Assembly (NCBI GenBank): GCA_947647505.1 | Contig: CANSKO010000017.1 | Coordinates: 1-62,674, forward strand | Source of the DNA: an uncultured Roseburia sp. | GTDB lineage: Bacteria > Bacillota > Clostridia > Lachnospirales > Lachnospiraceae | Reading direction: 5' to 3' | Length of the DNA stretch: 62,674 nt | Part shown: positions 7,866 through 16,483 of the stretch, one piece after another | How the letters are laid out: the number at the start of each line of letters is the position of its first letter | Position numbering within the stretch: position 1 is the first letter of the stretch | The notes under the pieces: model-generated | The model's input: the letters and a program-made list of their open reading frames with translations, nothing else | What the model was told of the DNA's origin: nothing | Database searches by the model: none | Position numbers and translations under genes: made by a program

Positions 7866-9932
7866 ATGAGCTATCAGGATATATTCAGAGAATCAAATGA
7901 AAAAGCAAAGGAGCGGTATGCGCTTGTGATGGAGCGGATACGGCAGATTGGAAGTGAGGAGACCGTATCGGAACCATACCGGGAATTTTTTCGGGAGACG
8001 GCGGCATTCCTCTGTCTGACGGATGACGTTCTGCGGCAGGAAGAGACGGGAGCGTTAAACCGCCTTTCGTCTGACGCGTGCGAACGGCTCAATCAGAAGC
8101 TGTATGAGGCGGTTTTGCCGTCGCATTACGATGCTTCCTATGCGAACCCTGCGGCGGCCGTGCGGCGGCTTGGGGAGACGTTTGGAGGGCTGTTGTGTTT
8201 TTTGTATGCCGAGCTTCGGGCGCTGATCGCGTATGCGTTTGAGGGCAGGAAGGGCGGCATGACGATTTTCTGCGAGCTGTTCGTGGAAATTTATAACTGC
8301 TTTGAACAGGAGGAAGCGCCGCAGAAGAAAGAAATCGAGCATATTTTATACTGGTTTTTTCATGATTACAGCGAGGTGTTTTCCGAGGACAAGGTGCGCG
8401 ATATGGTAGATCCTTCTTATGATTTTTTTACAAAAATCGTTATGGAATCGGATCTTTTCGATTTGCGCTACCTCTATCGCTACGGGGAATATATTGGAGA
8501 CAATGAAAAGAAGACGGCGGCGTTTTTAAACGCGCTTTCTGAATCGGAGATTCAGTCGATGGCGGATACGATGACGGAAGGCTTTCGGAGGGGATACGCA
8601 TGCATAGGAAAGGAGCTTTCCAAAAAGAAAAGCGTGTGTCTGGAATATCCGATTGGATTTGAACGCGTGGCGCGGGCCGTTGTTTTCAATTTTCAAAAGC
8701 TGGGGCTTCAGACGACGATCTTTCGAAGTCCCAGGACGTTCGAGGGCAGAAAGCGCGGCTGCTATGGAACGTCCGCCAACCGCCAGTATGCGTTTGACCA
8801 CAGGGAGGACCGCTGCGTATATCTGGACAAGGCGTATGTGGAGCGGCATTTGGAGACGATGAAGCTGGCCTATGAAACGTACAAAGCGCAGGCTGCGCTG
8901 CATGCGGGGCCGGCCGTGATCGAAGTGTTTGGAGAAGAGGCGTTTGCGCCGGTGCAGACGCCGGAGGCTTTACGGCACGATGAAAAGCAGAATGCGCTGT
9001 TTGTCTATCAGAGGAATTGTCTGGGACAGATTACAAACGCATATATTCCGGGAGATGAGAGAAGCTTTACGATCATTGCATATCCGCTTCCCTCGATTGG
9101 GCCGGATTATGAAGCGATTTTTCGGGAGACGGTTCGAATCAATGCGCTGGATTCGATGCGTTACCGTACGATGCAGCAGAGCATGATAGACGCAATGGAT
9201 ACGGCGGAGAAGGTGCACGTCACCGGAAAGGGAGAGAATCGGACGGATCTTTGGATTCGGGTGCATCCGCTTCTGCATCCCGCATGCGAAACGGCGTTTG
9301 AAAACTGCGTGGCGGACGTCAATATTCCGGTTGGAGAAGTGTTTACCACGCCGGTATTGGAGGGGACCTGCGGAAAGCTGCATGTGAAGCGGGCCTGTTT
9401 AAACGGGATGCGCTACAGGGATTTGGAGCTTGATTTTACGGATGGCTGGATTACGGCGTATACGTGCCGTAATTTTCCGTCGGAAGAAGAGAATCAAAGA
9501 TTTTTATTTGAACATCTGATGCAGCGGCATGAGACGCTTCCCATGGGAGAGTTTGCGATTGGGACGAATACGACGGCATATCGGATGGCGAAGACGTACG
9601 GCATAGCGGACAAGCTGCCGATTCTGATTGCAGAAAAGACGGGGCCGCATTTTGCAGTGGGAGACACCTGCTATTCCCATGCAGAGGATACGAAGGTCTG
9701 TAATCCGGATGGGAAAGAAGTCGTTGCAAGAGATAACGCCGTTTCCATCCTTCGAAAAGAAGACGGCGCCAAAGCGTATTTTCACTGTCATACGGATATT
9801 ACGATTCCGTATGACGAGCTGGATGCAATTGTCGCGGTTTTTGCGGATGGAAGCCAGACGGAAATTATACGGGATGGGAAATTTGCGCTTGCGGGCACGG
9901 AAGAGTTAAACGGGCCTCTGCGTGAAGGATAA
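7866..9932 (+). CDS. M29-family aminopeptidase with a long N-terminal extension
   Basis: A 688-residue protein whose C-terminal 430 residues match thermophilic-type (AmpS/AmpT) M29 metallo-aminopeptidases. The expected metal ligands are visible: Glu in PVGEVFTTP near residue 485, Glu in PMGEFAIGTN near residue 563, His in EKTGPHFAVG near residue 598, and the HTD segment near residue 640. Ordinary M29 enzymes are about 410 residues, so the first 260 residues are an extra, mostly helical domain I do not recognise. The start has GGAG 7 nt upstream and follows the HD gene by 4 bp. It probably trims peptides in the cytosol; no signal peptide is present. Confidence 0.87.
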   Translation: MSYQDIFRESNEKAKERYALVMERIRQIGSEETVSEPYREFFRETAAFLCLTDDVLRQEETGALNRLSSDACERLNQKLYEAVLPSHYDASYANPAAAVRRLGETFGGLLCFLYAELRALIAYAFEGRKGGMTIFCELFVEIYNCFEQEEAPQKKEIEHILYWFFHDYSEVFSEDKVRDMVDPSYDFFTKIVMESDLFDLRYLYRYGEYIGDNEKKTAAFLNALSESEIQSMADTMTEGFRRGYACIGKELSKKKSVCLEYPIGFERVARAVVFNFQKLGLQTTIFRSPRTFEGRKRGCYGTSANRQYAFDHREDRCVYLDKAYVERHLETMKLAYETYKAQAALHAGPAVIEVFGEEAFAPVQTPEALRHDEKQNALFVYQRNCLGQITNAYIPGDERSFTIIAYPLPSIGPDYEAIFRETVRINALDSMRYRTMQQSMIDAMDTAEKVHVTGKGENRTDLWIRVHPLLHPACETAFENCVADVNIPVGEVFTTPVLEGTCGKLHVKRACLNGMRYRDLELDFTDGWITAYTCRNFPSEEENQRFLFEHLMQRHETLPMGEFAIGTNTTAYRMAKTYGIADKLPILIAEKTGPHFAVGDTCYSHAEDTKVCNPDGKEVVARDNAVSILRKEDGAKAYFHCHTDITIPYDELDAIVAVFADGSQTEIIRDGKFALAGTEELNGPLREG

Positions 9933-9971
9933 ATGCAGCAGAAAGAACGAAAAAAGAAAAGGAGCGTAACG

Positions 9972-10478
9972 ATGGCAAAAGTAGGAATTGTAATGGGCAG
10001 CGATTCGGATTTGTCCGTCATGGCGAAAGCGGCGGATATTTTGGAGGAGTTTGGAATCGACTATGAAATGAAGATTATTTCCGCGCACAGAGAGCCGGAC
10101 GTGTTCTACGAATACGCAAAAACAGCGGAGGAAAAAGGCTTTCAGGTGATTATCGCGGGAGCGGGCATGGCGGCGCATCTGCCGGGCATGTGCGCGGCGA
10201 TTTTTCCGATGCCGGTTATCGGCATTCCCATGCATACGACGTCTCTTGGGGGACGGGATTCGCTGTACTCGATCGTGCAGATGCCCTCCGGCATTCCGGT
10301 TGCTACGGTTGCCATCAATGGAGGGACGAATGCGGGACTGCTTGCGGCAAAGATTTTAGCGACGGGCGATCCGGCGCTGCTTGCAAAAGTGAAAGCGTAT
10401 GCGCAGGAGTTAAAAGGGCAGGTACAGGCCAAAGACGCGAAATTACAGGAAGTTGGATATCAAAATTATCAGAAATAA
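9972..10478 (+). CDS. purE: N5-carboxyaminoimidazole ribonucleotide mutase (PurE class I)
   Basis: A 168-residue enzyme of de novo purine synthesis that interconverts N5-CAIR and CAIR. The conserved MGSDSDLSVM (near residue 9), SAHREPD (near residue 40) with catalytic His, and AGAGMAAHLPGM and PMHTTSLGGRDSLYSI segments are all intact. I chose ATG 9972, preceded by AAAAGGAG; an in-frame ATG at 9933 would add a lysine-rich tail not typical of PurE. It heads a purE-purM-purN-purD run with short spacing. Confidence 0.96.
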   Translation: MAKVGIVMGSDSDLSVMAKAADILEEFGIDYEMKIISAHREPDVFYEYAKTAEEKGFQVIIAGAGMAAHLPGMCAAIFPMPVIGIPMHTTSLGGRDSLYSIVQMPSGIPVATVAINGGTNAGLLAAKILATGDPALLAKVKAYAQELKGQVQAKDAKLQEVGYQNYQK

Positions 10479-10490
10479 AGGAGAGAAAAC

Positions 10491-11516
10491 ATGGATTACA
10501 AAAATGCGGGCGTGGATATCGAAGCCGGATACCGTTCGGTGGAACTGATGAAGCGGCATGTGCAGGAGACGATGCGAAAAGAAGCGCTGACAGGGCTTGG
10601 CGGCTTTTCGGGCGCTTTTTCAATGGAACGCTTCAAAACGATGGAAAAACCAACGCTGATTTCCGGCACGGACGGCGTGGGCACCAAATTAAAGCTGGCC
10701 TTTGTGCTGGATCGGCATGATACGATCGGTATCGACTGCGTGGCGATGTGCGTCAACGATATCGCGTGCGCGGGCGGAGAGCCGCTGTTTTTCCTGGACT
10801 ATATTGCATGTGGGAAGAATTATCCCGAGAAAATCGCATCCATCGTCAGCGGCGTTGCAGAAGGATGCAAACAGGCGAACGCTGCGCTGATCGGCGGAGA
10901 AACGGCGGAGCATCCGGGACTGATGCCGGAGGAGGAATACGATCTGGCCGGATTTGCCGTTGGCATTGTAGATGAAAAAGACATCATTACGGGCAGCGAT
11001 GTCAGAGAGGGAGACGTTTTGATCGGCATGGCAAGCTCCGGCGTGCATTCCAATGGATTTTCTCTGATACGCAAAGCATTCCCGATGGAAAAAGAAGCGC
11101 TTCTGACTTATCATGAAGGGCTTGGGACGACGCTGGGAGAAGCGCTGCTTGCGCCTACGAGAATTTATGTCAAAGCGTTGCGGCAGATCAAAGAGGCGGG
11201 CATCCGCGTGAAAGCATGCAGCCATATCACAGGCGGCGGATTTTATGAGAATGTGCCGCGTATGCTTCCGGAGGGAAGGCATGCGGCAATCGAAAAGAAC
11301 AGCTATCCGGTTCCTCCGGTCTTTGCCATGATTCAAAAGGACGGACAGGTAGAAGAAAAGATGATGTACAATACATACAACATGGGGCTTGGCATGGTAA
11401 TCGCCGTTGCAAAGGAAGACGCAGACGCTTCCGTTCTGGCGATTCGCGAAGCCGGAGAAACGCCCTATATAGTCGGAACGATTCGAAATGGAGAAAAGGG
11501 AGTTACATTATGTTAA
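10491..11516 (+). CDS. purM: Phosphoribosylformylglycinamidine cyclo-ligase
   Basis: A 341-residue AIR synthetase that closes the imidazole ring from FGAM with ATP. Family segments include LGGFSGAF, SGTDGVGTKLKLA, DCVAMCVNDI near residue 84, GGETAEHPGLMP near residue 136, and SSGVHSNGFSLIRK near residue 183. The length is normal. It starts 12 bp after purE with a GGAGAG site, and its last 7 bp overlap purN. Confidence 0.96.
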   Translation: MDYKNAGVDIEAGYRSVELMKRHVQETMRKEALTGLGGFSGAFSMERFKTMEKPTLISGTDGVGTKLKLAFVLDRHDTIGIDCVAMCVNDIACAGGEPLFFLDYIACGKNYPEKIASIVSGVAEGCKQANAALIGGETAEHPGLMPEEEYDLAGFAVGIVDEKDIITGSDVREGDVLIGMASSGVHSNGFSLIRKAFPMEKEALLTYHEGLGTTLGEALLAPTRIYVKALRQIKEAGIRVKACSHITGGGFYENVPRMLPEGRHAAIEKNSYPVPPVFAMIQKDGQVEEKMMYNTYNMGLGMVIAVAKEDADASVLAIREAGETPYIVGTIRNGEKGVTLC

Positions 11517-12133
11517 AGCTTGCAGTTTTCGTATCCGGCGGCGGGACAAACCTGCAGGCCATTTTAGACGCGATTGATGAGGGAAGGATTGCAGACGCCA
11601 GAGTCGAAGTCGTAATCAGCAATAACAGGAAGGCCTATGCGTTAGAGCGCGCGGCCCAAAAGGGTATTGCGCATCTTTGCATTTCCCCTGCGGACTATGC
11701 GGACAGAGATGCATTTAACAGGGAGCTTCTGCAGAAAACAGCGTCTTATTCGGTTGACCTGATCGTTCTGGCCGGATTTCTGGTTGTAATTCCGCCGGAA
11801 ATGATTGCGGCATACAAAAACCGCATCATTAATATCCATCCTTCTTTGATTCCGTCCTTCTGCGGAAAAGGCTATTATGGTCTGAAGGTGCATGAGGGGG
11901 CGTTGAAGCGCGGCGTAAAAGTGACGGGCGCTACGGTGCATTTTGTTGACGAAGGAACGGATACAGGGCCGATCCTGTTACAGAAAGCAGTTGCGGTAAA
12001 AGAGGACGATACGCCGGAGCGGCTGCAGCGCAGGGTGATGGAAGAAGCGGAGTGGAAGATTCTGCCGGAGGCAATCCGGCTGATTGCGGCGGGCAGGGTC
12101 CAGGTGGAAAACGGAAAGGCAATTGTCAGATAA
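11510..12133 (+). CDS. purN: Phosphoribosylglycinamide formyltransferase
   Basis: A 207-residue GAR transformylase that uses 10-formyl-THF. It shows VSGGGTNLQAI near residue 8, the FLVVIPPEMI region, NIHPSLIPSFCGKGYYG near residue 106 with the catalytic Asn/His, and VHFVDEGTDTGPIL near residue 143 with the catalytic Asp. The ATG overlaps the purM end by 7 bp, so translation is coupled. Confidence 0.96.
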   Translation: MLKLAVFVSGGGTNLQAILDAIDEGRIADARVEVVISNNRKAYALERAAQKGIAHLCISPADYADRDAFNRELLQKTASYSVDLIVLAGFLVVIPPEMIAAYKNRIINIHPSLIPSFCGKGYYGLKVHEGALKRGVKVTGATVHFVDEGTDTGPILLQKAVAVKEDDTPERLQRRVMEEAEWKILPEAIRLIAAGRVQVENGKAIVR

Positions 12134-12148
12134 GGAGAAGAGCGGAAT

Positions 12149-13423
12149 ATGAAAGTATTGATAGTTGGAGGCGGCGGAAGAGAGCATGCCATTGCGGCAA
12201 GCGTGGCAAAAAGCAGCCGCGTGGAGCAGATCTATTGTGCGCCGGGCAATGCCGGAATCGGAAAAATTGCAGAATGCGTGCCGATTGGCGCGATGGAATT
12301 TGAAAAGCTGGCGGCGTTTGCAAAAGAAAACGCGGTAGATTTTACGATCATAGGCATGGACGATCCGCTTGCGGGCGGCATTGTGGACGTATTCGAACGG
12401 GAGGGGCTGCGCGTGTTTGGCCCCAGAAAAAATGCGGCGATTCTGGAAGGCTCGAAGGCGTTTTCCAAAGATCTGATGAAAAAATATGGCATTCCGACGG
12501 CGCGCTATGAGACGTTTGACGATCCAAAGGACGCGCTTGCCTATCTTGAGACGGCAAAGATGCCGATCGTGTTAAAGGCGGACGGGCTTGCGCTTGGAAA
12601 AGGCGTTTTGATTTGCAGAACGCTTGCGGAGGCAAAGGACGGCGTAAAAGAAATTATGGAAGATAAGAAATTTGGTTCCGCCGGAAATCATATGGTCGTA
12701 GAGGAATTTATGACGGGGCGGGAGGTTTCCGTGCTTTCGTTTGTAGATGGAAAGACGATTCAGATCCTCTCTTCCGCGCAGGACCATAAACGGGCGAAGG
12801 ACGGCGATGAAGGCTTGAACACGGGCGGCATGGGCACGTTTTCCCCCAGCCCGTTCTATACGAAAGAAGTAGACGCATTTTGCAGGGCGCATATTTATCA
12901 GAAGACGGTAGACGCAATGGCGGCGGAGGGCCGGGAGTACAAAGGCGTGATTTTCTTTGGTCTGATGTTAACGGAGGAGGGGCCAAAAGTACTCGAATAT
13001 AATGCAAGGTTTGGCGATCCGGAAGCGCAGGTCGTTCTGCCCAGAATGAAAAATGACATCATCGACGTGATGGAAGCATGCGTAGACGGCACATTGGACA
13101 AAATAAAACTGGAATTCGAAGACAATGCGGCCGTCTGCGTCGTGCTGGCTTCCGACGGTTATCCGCTTTCGTATGAAAAAGGGCTTGCAATCAAAGGGGA
13201 GGAGCAGTTTGAAGGAAAAGACGGCTATTACTGCTTCCATGCGGGCACGGCGCTGGCTGCCGACGGAACGGTCGTGACAAACGGAGGCCGCGTGCTTGGC
13301 GTTACGGCAAAGGGCGCCGATCTGAAGGAAGCCAGAAAGAATGCGTATGCGGCGACGGAATGGATTTCATTTGCCAACAAATATATGCGGCATGACATCG
13401 GAAAAGCGATCGACGAGGCATAA
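12149..13423 (+). CDS. purD: Phosphoribosylamine--glycine ligase
   Basis: A 424-residue ATP-grasp ligase that joins phosphoribosylamine and glycine. The N-terminal MKVLIVGGGGREHAIA, the ATP-grasp loop VLKADGLALGKGV near residue 143, and the LEYNARFGDPEAQVVLPRM segment near residue 284 are intact. It follows purN by 15 bp with a GGAG site. purC, purF, purH and purL are not in the window, so the pathway is split over the genome. Confidence 0.96.
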   Translation: MKVLIVGGGGREHAIAASVAKSSRVEQIYCAPGNAGIGKIAECVPIGAMEFEKLAAFAKENAVDFTIIGMDDPLAGGIVDVFEREGLRVFGPRKNAAILEGSKAFSKDLMKKYGIPTARYETFDDPKDALAYLETAKMPIVLKADGLALGKGVLICRTLAEAKDGVKEIMEDKKFGSAGNHMVVEEFMTGREVSVLSFVDGKTIQILSSAQDHKRAKDGDEGLNTGGMGTFSPSPFYTKEVDAFCRAHIYQKTVDAMAAEGREYKGVIFFGLMLTEEGPKVLEYNARFGDPEAQVVLPRMKNDIIDVMEACVDGTLDKIKLEFEDNAAVCVVLASDGYPLSYEKGLAIKGEEQFEGKDGYYCFHAGTALAADGTVVTNGGRVLGVTAKGADLKEARKNAYAATEWISFANKYMRHDIGKAIDEA

Positions 13424-13503
13424 GGCGAAAGGCGCGGCTGCGTATGAAAAACGGCGTTTGGCGCAGCCGCCTGTCGAAACGCCATGCGGCGGAAAGGAAA
13501 AGG

Positions 13504-14145
13504 ATGAAAAAAGGAATTATTTTTGATATGGACGGGACGTTGTGGGATTCTTCGGAAAACGTGGCAAAGTCCTGGGATGAGGTGGTGCGGAAAGAGAAAA
13601 ACGGGCTGCGCCGGATTACAAAGGAAGACGTGCAGAGCGTTATGGGGCTTACGATGACGGATATCGCAAAACGGCTGTTTCCAATGTTAGAGGAAGAGGA
13701 GGCTTTTGCGCTGACGGATCGCTGCGGGGAAGTGGAAAATGCATATCTGCGCAGATGCGGCGGGATTTTGTATCCGCATGTGGAGGATACGTTAAAGCTT
13801 CTTTCTGCGCGTTACCCGCTTTATATTGTAAGCAACTGCCAGAAGGGGTATATCGAAGCGTTTCTGGACTATTACCAGTTCTGGAAGTATGTGCAGGATA
13901 TCGAATGCTTTGGCAACAATAATATGGGCAAGGCGTATAATATCCGTCTGGTTGTAAAGCGCAATCATCTGGATCATGCGGTCTATGTGGGAGATATCCA
14001 GGGGGATTACCGCGCGAGCAAAGAAGCTGGCGTGGATTTTGTGCATGCGGCGTATGGGTTTGGAAGCGTGGATGAAAACGTCCCTGCGGTTTTGGAATTT
14101 GCCGGACTGCCGGACGTTTTGGAGGATATCTTTCGCTCGTTTTAA
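13504..14145 (+). CDS. HAD-family hydrolase (phosphoglycolate phosphatase-like)
   Basis: A 213-residue haloacid-dehalogenase phosphatase. Motif I is FDMDGTLWDS with Asp nucleophiles at residues 8 and 10; motif II lies in LYIVSNCQKGY near residue 110; motif III/IV in HAVYVGDIQGDYRASKEAGV near residue 160. The cap domain is the small helical type seen in Gph/PpaX-like enzymes. I start at ATG 13504, with GGAAAGGAAAAGG just before; an in-frame upstream ATG at 13444 overlaps intergenic sequence and lacks a site. It follows purD by 80 bp and ends 11 bp from the convergent LacI-type gene. Confidence 0.88.
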   Translation: MKKGIIFDMDGTLWDSSENVAKSWDEVVRKEKNGLRRITKEDVQSVMGLTMTDIAKRLFPMLEEEEAFALTDRCGEVENAYLRRCGGILYPHVEDTLKLLSARYPLYIVSNCQKGYIEAFLDYYQFWKYVQDIECFGNNNMGKAYNIRLVVKRNHLDHAVYVGDIQGDYRASKEAGVDFVHAAYGFGSVDENVPAVLEFAGLPDVLEDIFRSF

Positions 14146-14156
14146 AGGGCTTTACG

Positions 14157-15194
14157 CTATGCGTTCGGATAACAGCTGCCGCGGTTTACAATGCGGCAGG
14201 GGAATTCGATGCGCACTGTTTCGGCGTGTTTTTTCGCAATGCGGTCCAGAAGCAATACGACGGCCATATGCGCCATTTCTTTGCGCGGAATATGGATCGT
14301 CGTCAGGTAGGGCGAGGTGTTTTCGCTTTCTTCGATATTGTCAATCGAAATGACAGAAATCTTTCGTTTGATGTTTCGTCTGTTCTCTTTTAAGATCTGA
14401 AGGACTTCAATTGCCGTGACGTCATTGGCGCAGAAAACGGCAGAAAAATCCTGTCTGCTTTCCAGCAGTTCCAAAAAGGCGGCGTTTGCAGAGTCGCGTG
14501 TCTGGTCGGTCTGTTTGATCCATTCGTAATTCATGGGAATATCGTTGTGAATCAGGGAATTGCAGTAACCAATATACCTGCTTTCGTGCGAGCAGTCTCC
14601 AATATAGGCGATCTGTTTATGGCCGAGTGAGATCAGATGCTGCATCGCCAGCTCAGCGGCTTTTTTGCCGTCGCAGACCACTTCGTCTACGTCGAAATTC
14701 ATGGGATTTCGCCAGATGCCTGCGATGTTGCCGTTGAATGACAGAATCTGCGTAAGCAGCTGCTTCGAGCAGCGGCCCAGGATGATGACGCCCTGTGAAT
14801 CTTTGATGTCAGAGAGGGAGCCATTTTGGTTTTTTGCGCCTTTTAAGTAAGGGTGGACAGTCTGTTCTTCGGCATAGATCACATGGTCGATAATCGTCTG
14901 GCTTTCAAACAGAGACAGCTCCAGGCTGCGGAACAATTCATAAAAAAACGGATCGTCGTCTAACACCTTGATGCGGGCCAGCACGATGCTGATATGATAG
15001 CCTGCGTGTGCTTCGCTTGTGTTTTGTTTCAGCCTTCTGGCGTTTTCATTTGGCTGATAGCCGATTTCTCTGGCGGCGTCTAATATTTTATCGCGTACCT
15101 GTCTGGAAGCGCAGGTTGCAGAGGCGTTATTTAAAACTCTTGAAACGGTAGAGGGCGATACGCCCGTCATTTCGGCAATTTTTTTTAATGACAT
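14157..15194 (-). CDS. LacI/GalR-family transcriptional regulator
   Basis: A 345-residue regulator: N-terminal LacI helix-turn-helix (LKKIAEMTGVSPSTVSRVLN, residues about 3-22), hinge, then a periplasmic-binding-like sensor domain ending near residue 335. I chose the ATG at 15194, with an AAAGGAG site upstream; an in-frame upstream ATG at 15260 would cross an operator. It diverges from a sulfate ABC importer, and two palindromes that suit a LacI protein flank the importer promoter. LacI proteins normally sense sugars or nucleosides, so control of sulfate uptake would be unusual; the effector is unknown. Confidence 0.93.
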   Translation of the reverse strand: MSLKKIAEMTGVSPSTVSRVLNNASATCASRQVRDKILDAAREIGYQPNENARRLKQNTSEAHAGYHISIVLARIKVLDDDPFFYELFRSLELSLFESQTIIDHVIYAEEQTVHPYLKGAKNQNGSLSDIKDSQGVIILGRCSKQLLTQILSFNGNIAGIWRNPMNFDVDEVVCDGKKAAELAMQHLISLGHKQIAYIGDCSHESRYIGYCNSLIHNDIPMNYEWIKQTDQTRDSANAAFLELLESRQDFSAVFCANDVTAIEVLQILKENRRNIKRKISVISIDNIEESENTSPYLTTIHIPRKEMAHMAVVLLLDRIAKKHAETVRIEFPCRIVNRGSCYPNA

Positions 15195-15230
15195 CCGATG
15201 CTCCTTTGTTTTGCTGTATGGAATGGAAGA

Positions 15231-15242
15231 GCAAACGTTTGC
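15231..15242. promoter_or_regulatory. LacI-type operator, proximal to the regulator gene
   Basis: GCAAACGTTTGC is a perfect 12-bp palindrome with the central CG that LacI/GalR proteins favour. It lies 37 bp upstream of the regulator start codon and 12 bp upstream of the -35 box of the importer promoter on the other strand. It is a likely autoregulatory site. Confidence 0.7.
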
Positions 15243-15253
15243 ATGATAAACGG

Positions 15254-15283
15254 TTGACAAAACAACCTGCTTTCCACTATGAT
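15254..15283 (+). promoter_or_regulatory. Promoter of the sulfate importer operon
   Basis: TTGACA (15254-15259), 18-bp spacer, TATGAT (15278-15283). Transcription would start near 15290, giving a leader of about 90 nt that contains the second operator. Confidence 0.65.
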
Positions 15284-15341
15284 TCTCTATATTATTATTC
15301 CACTATACACCAATTGAAGGCAAGATTCAACCGGAAGAAAA

Positions 15342-15361
15342 TTACACAAACGATTGTGTAA
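15342..15361. promoter_or_regulatory. Second LacI-type operator in the importer leader
   Basis: TTACACAA-ACGA-TTGTGTAA, 8-bp perfect arms around ACGA; its core AAACGATT is close to the AAACGTTT core of the site at 15231. It lies downstream of the promoter and 22 bp before the sbp ATG, where a bound repressor could act as a roadblock or form a loop with the upstream site about 115 bp away. Confidence 0.6.
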
Positions 15362-15382
15362 AAAGAAAGGGAAGGAAAAAGT

Positions 15383-16414
15383 ATGAAAAAGAGAGGCTTT
15401 ATCTGTAAAACAGTTTGTTTCACGCTGCTGGCAGCGTGCACGGCGATGGCATTGACCGGCTGCGGGGAAGAAAAAGAAGGCGGAACGATTACGTTTACGA
15501 ACGTATCCTACGATCCGACCCGTGAATTTTATGAAGCCTATAATGAACTGTTTGCCGAACATTATAAAGAAACGACGGGAAGCGGCATTGAGCTTGTGCA
15601 GTCGCATGGCGGCTCCGGCTCTCAGGCGCGTTCCGTGATTGAGGGCAATGATGCGGATGTCGTAACGCTTGCGCTTGCGCATGATATTACGGCAATCGAG
15701 AATGCGGGACTGATCGAAGAAGGATGGATGGAAGAATTTGAACGAAACAGCTCGCCCTATACGTCAACGATCGTGTTTCTGGTACATAGCGGAAATGAAA
15801 AGGAGATCAATGACTGGGACGACCTGATCAAAGAGGGCGTAGAGATCATTACGCCAGACCCCAAATCGTCCGGCGGCGCGTGCTGGAATTTTCTTGCCGC
15901 ATGGCAGTATGCAAAGACGACGTTTGGCGGCGACGAAGAGAAGATGAAGGAGTTCGTATCCAAGCTGTATCACAACGTGCTTGTGATGGATTCCGGCGCA
16001 AGGGGCGCGACGACGACGTTTGTGGAAAACGGTCAGGGAGACGTCCTGATTGCATGGGAAAACGAGGCGCTTCTGACGCTGCAGGAATATCCGGGCGAAT
16101 ATGAGCTTGTTACGCCTGGCATCAGCATTCTGGCGGAGCCATCCGTGGCTGTTGTAGATGAAAATGCGGACAAAAACGGTACGCAGGAAGTGGCGAAAGA
16201 GTACCTGAATTATCTGTATTCCGAAGAAGCGCAGCGGATGGCGGGCAAATATTACTACCGTCCTTCGGATGAAACGGTATTGCAGGAATTTGCAGATACG
16301 TTTGACCTTTCCGTAAATTTATGCACGATTGATGATTTCGGCGGCTGGGATCAGGCGTATGAAGATTTTTTTGCAGACGACGCTGTTTTTGATGAGATTT
16401 ACGCAGCGCAGTAG
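15383..16414 (+). CDS. sbp: Sulfate/thiosulfate ABC transporter substrate-binding lipoprotein
   Basis: A 343-residue exported binding protein. The signal peptide ends in a lipobox, ALTGC, with the lipid-bearing Cys at residue 27. The mature part matches the Sbp/CysP family: TFTNVSYDPTREFY near residue 37, SHGGSGSQARSVI near residue 73 and PDPKSSGGACWNFLAA near residue 155, all parts of the sulfate-binding cleft. It is the first gene of the importer operon and has a GGAAGG site. It captures sulfate or thiosulfate outside the membrane and passes it to CysT/CysW. Confidence 0.94.
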   Translation: MKKRGFICKTVCFTLLAACTAMALTGCGEEKEGGTITFTNVSYDPTREFYEAYNELFAEHYKETTGSGIELVQSHGGSGSQARSVIEGNDADVVTLALAHDITAIENAGLIEEGWMEEFERNSSPYTSTIVFLVHSGNEKEINDWDDLIKEGVEIITPDPKSSGGACWNFLAAWQYAKTTFGGDEEKMKEFVSKLYHNVLVMDSGARGATTTFVENGQGDVLIAWENEALLTLQEYPGEYELVTPGISILAEPSVAVVDENADKNGTQEVAKEYLNYLYSEEAQRMAGKYYYRPSDETVLQEFADTFDLSVNLCTIDDFGGWDQAYEDFFADDAVFDEIYAAQ

Positions 16415-16483
16415 TCATTTGCCCACAGGGGCGCATTGCAGATCAGACAGCCCAAAGCGGGCTGCAAACAGGAGGCAGCAGCA

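Noticed and set aside
14176..14199. CTGCCGC/GCGGCAG inverted repeat near the LacI gene end
   Set aside because: It lies in the coding end of the regulator, has a 10-nt loop and no T-tract.
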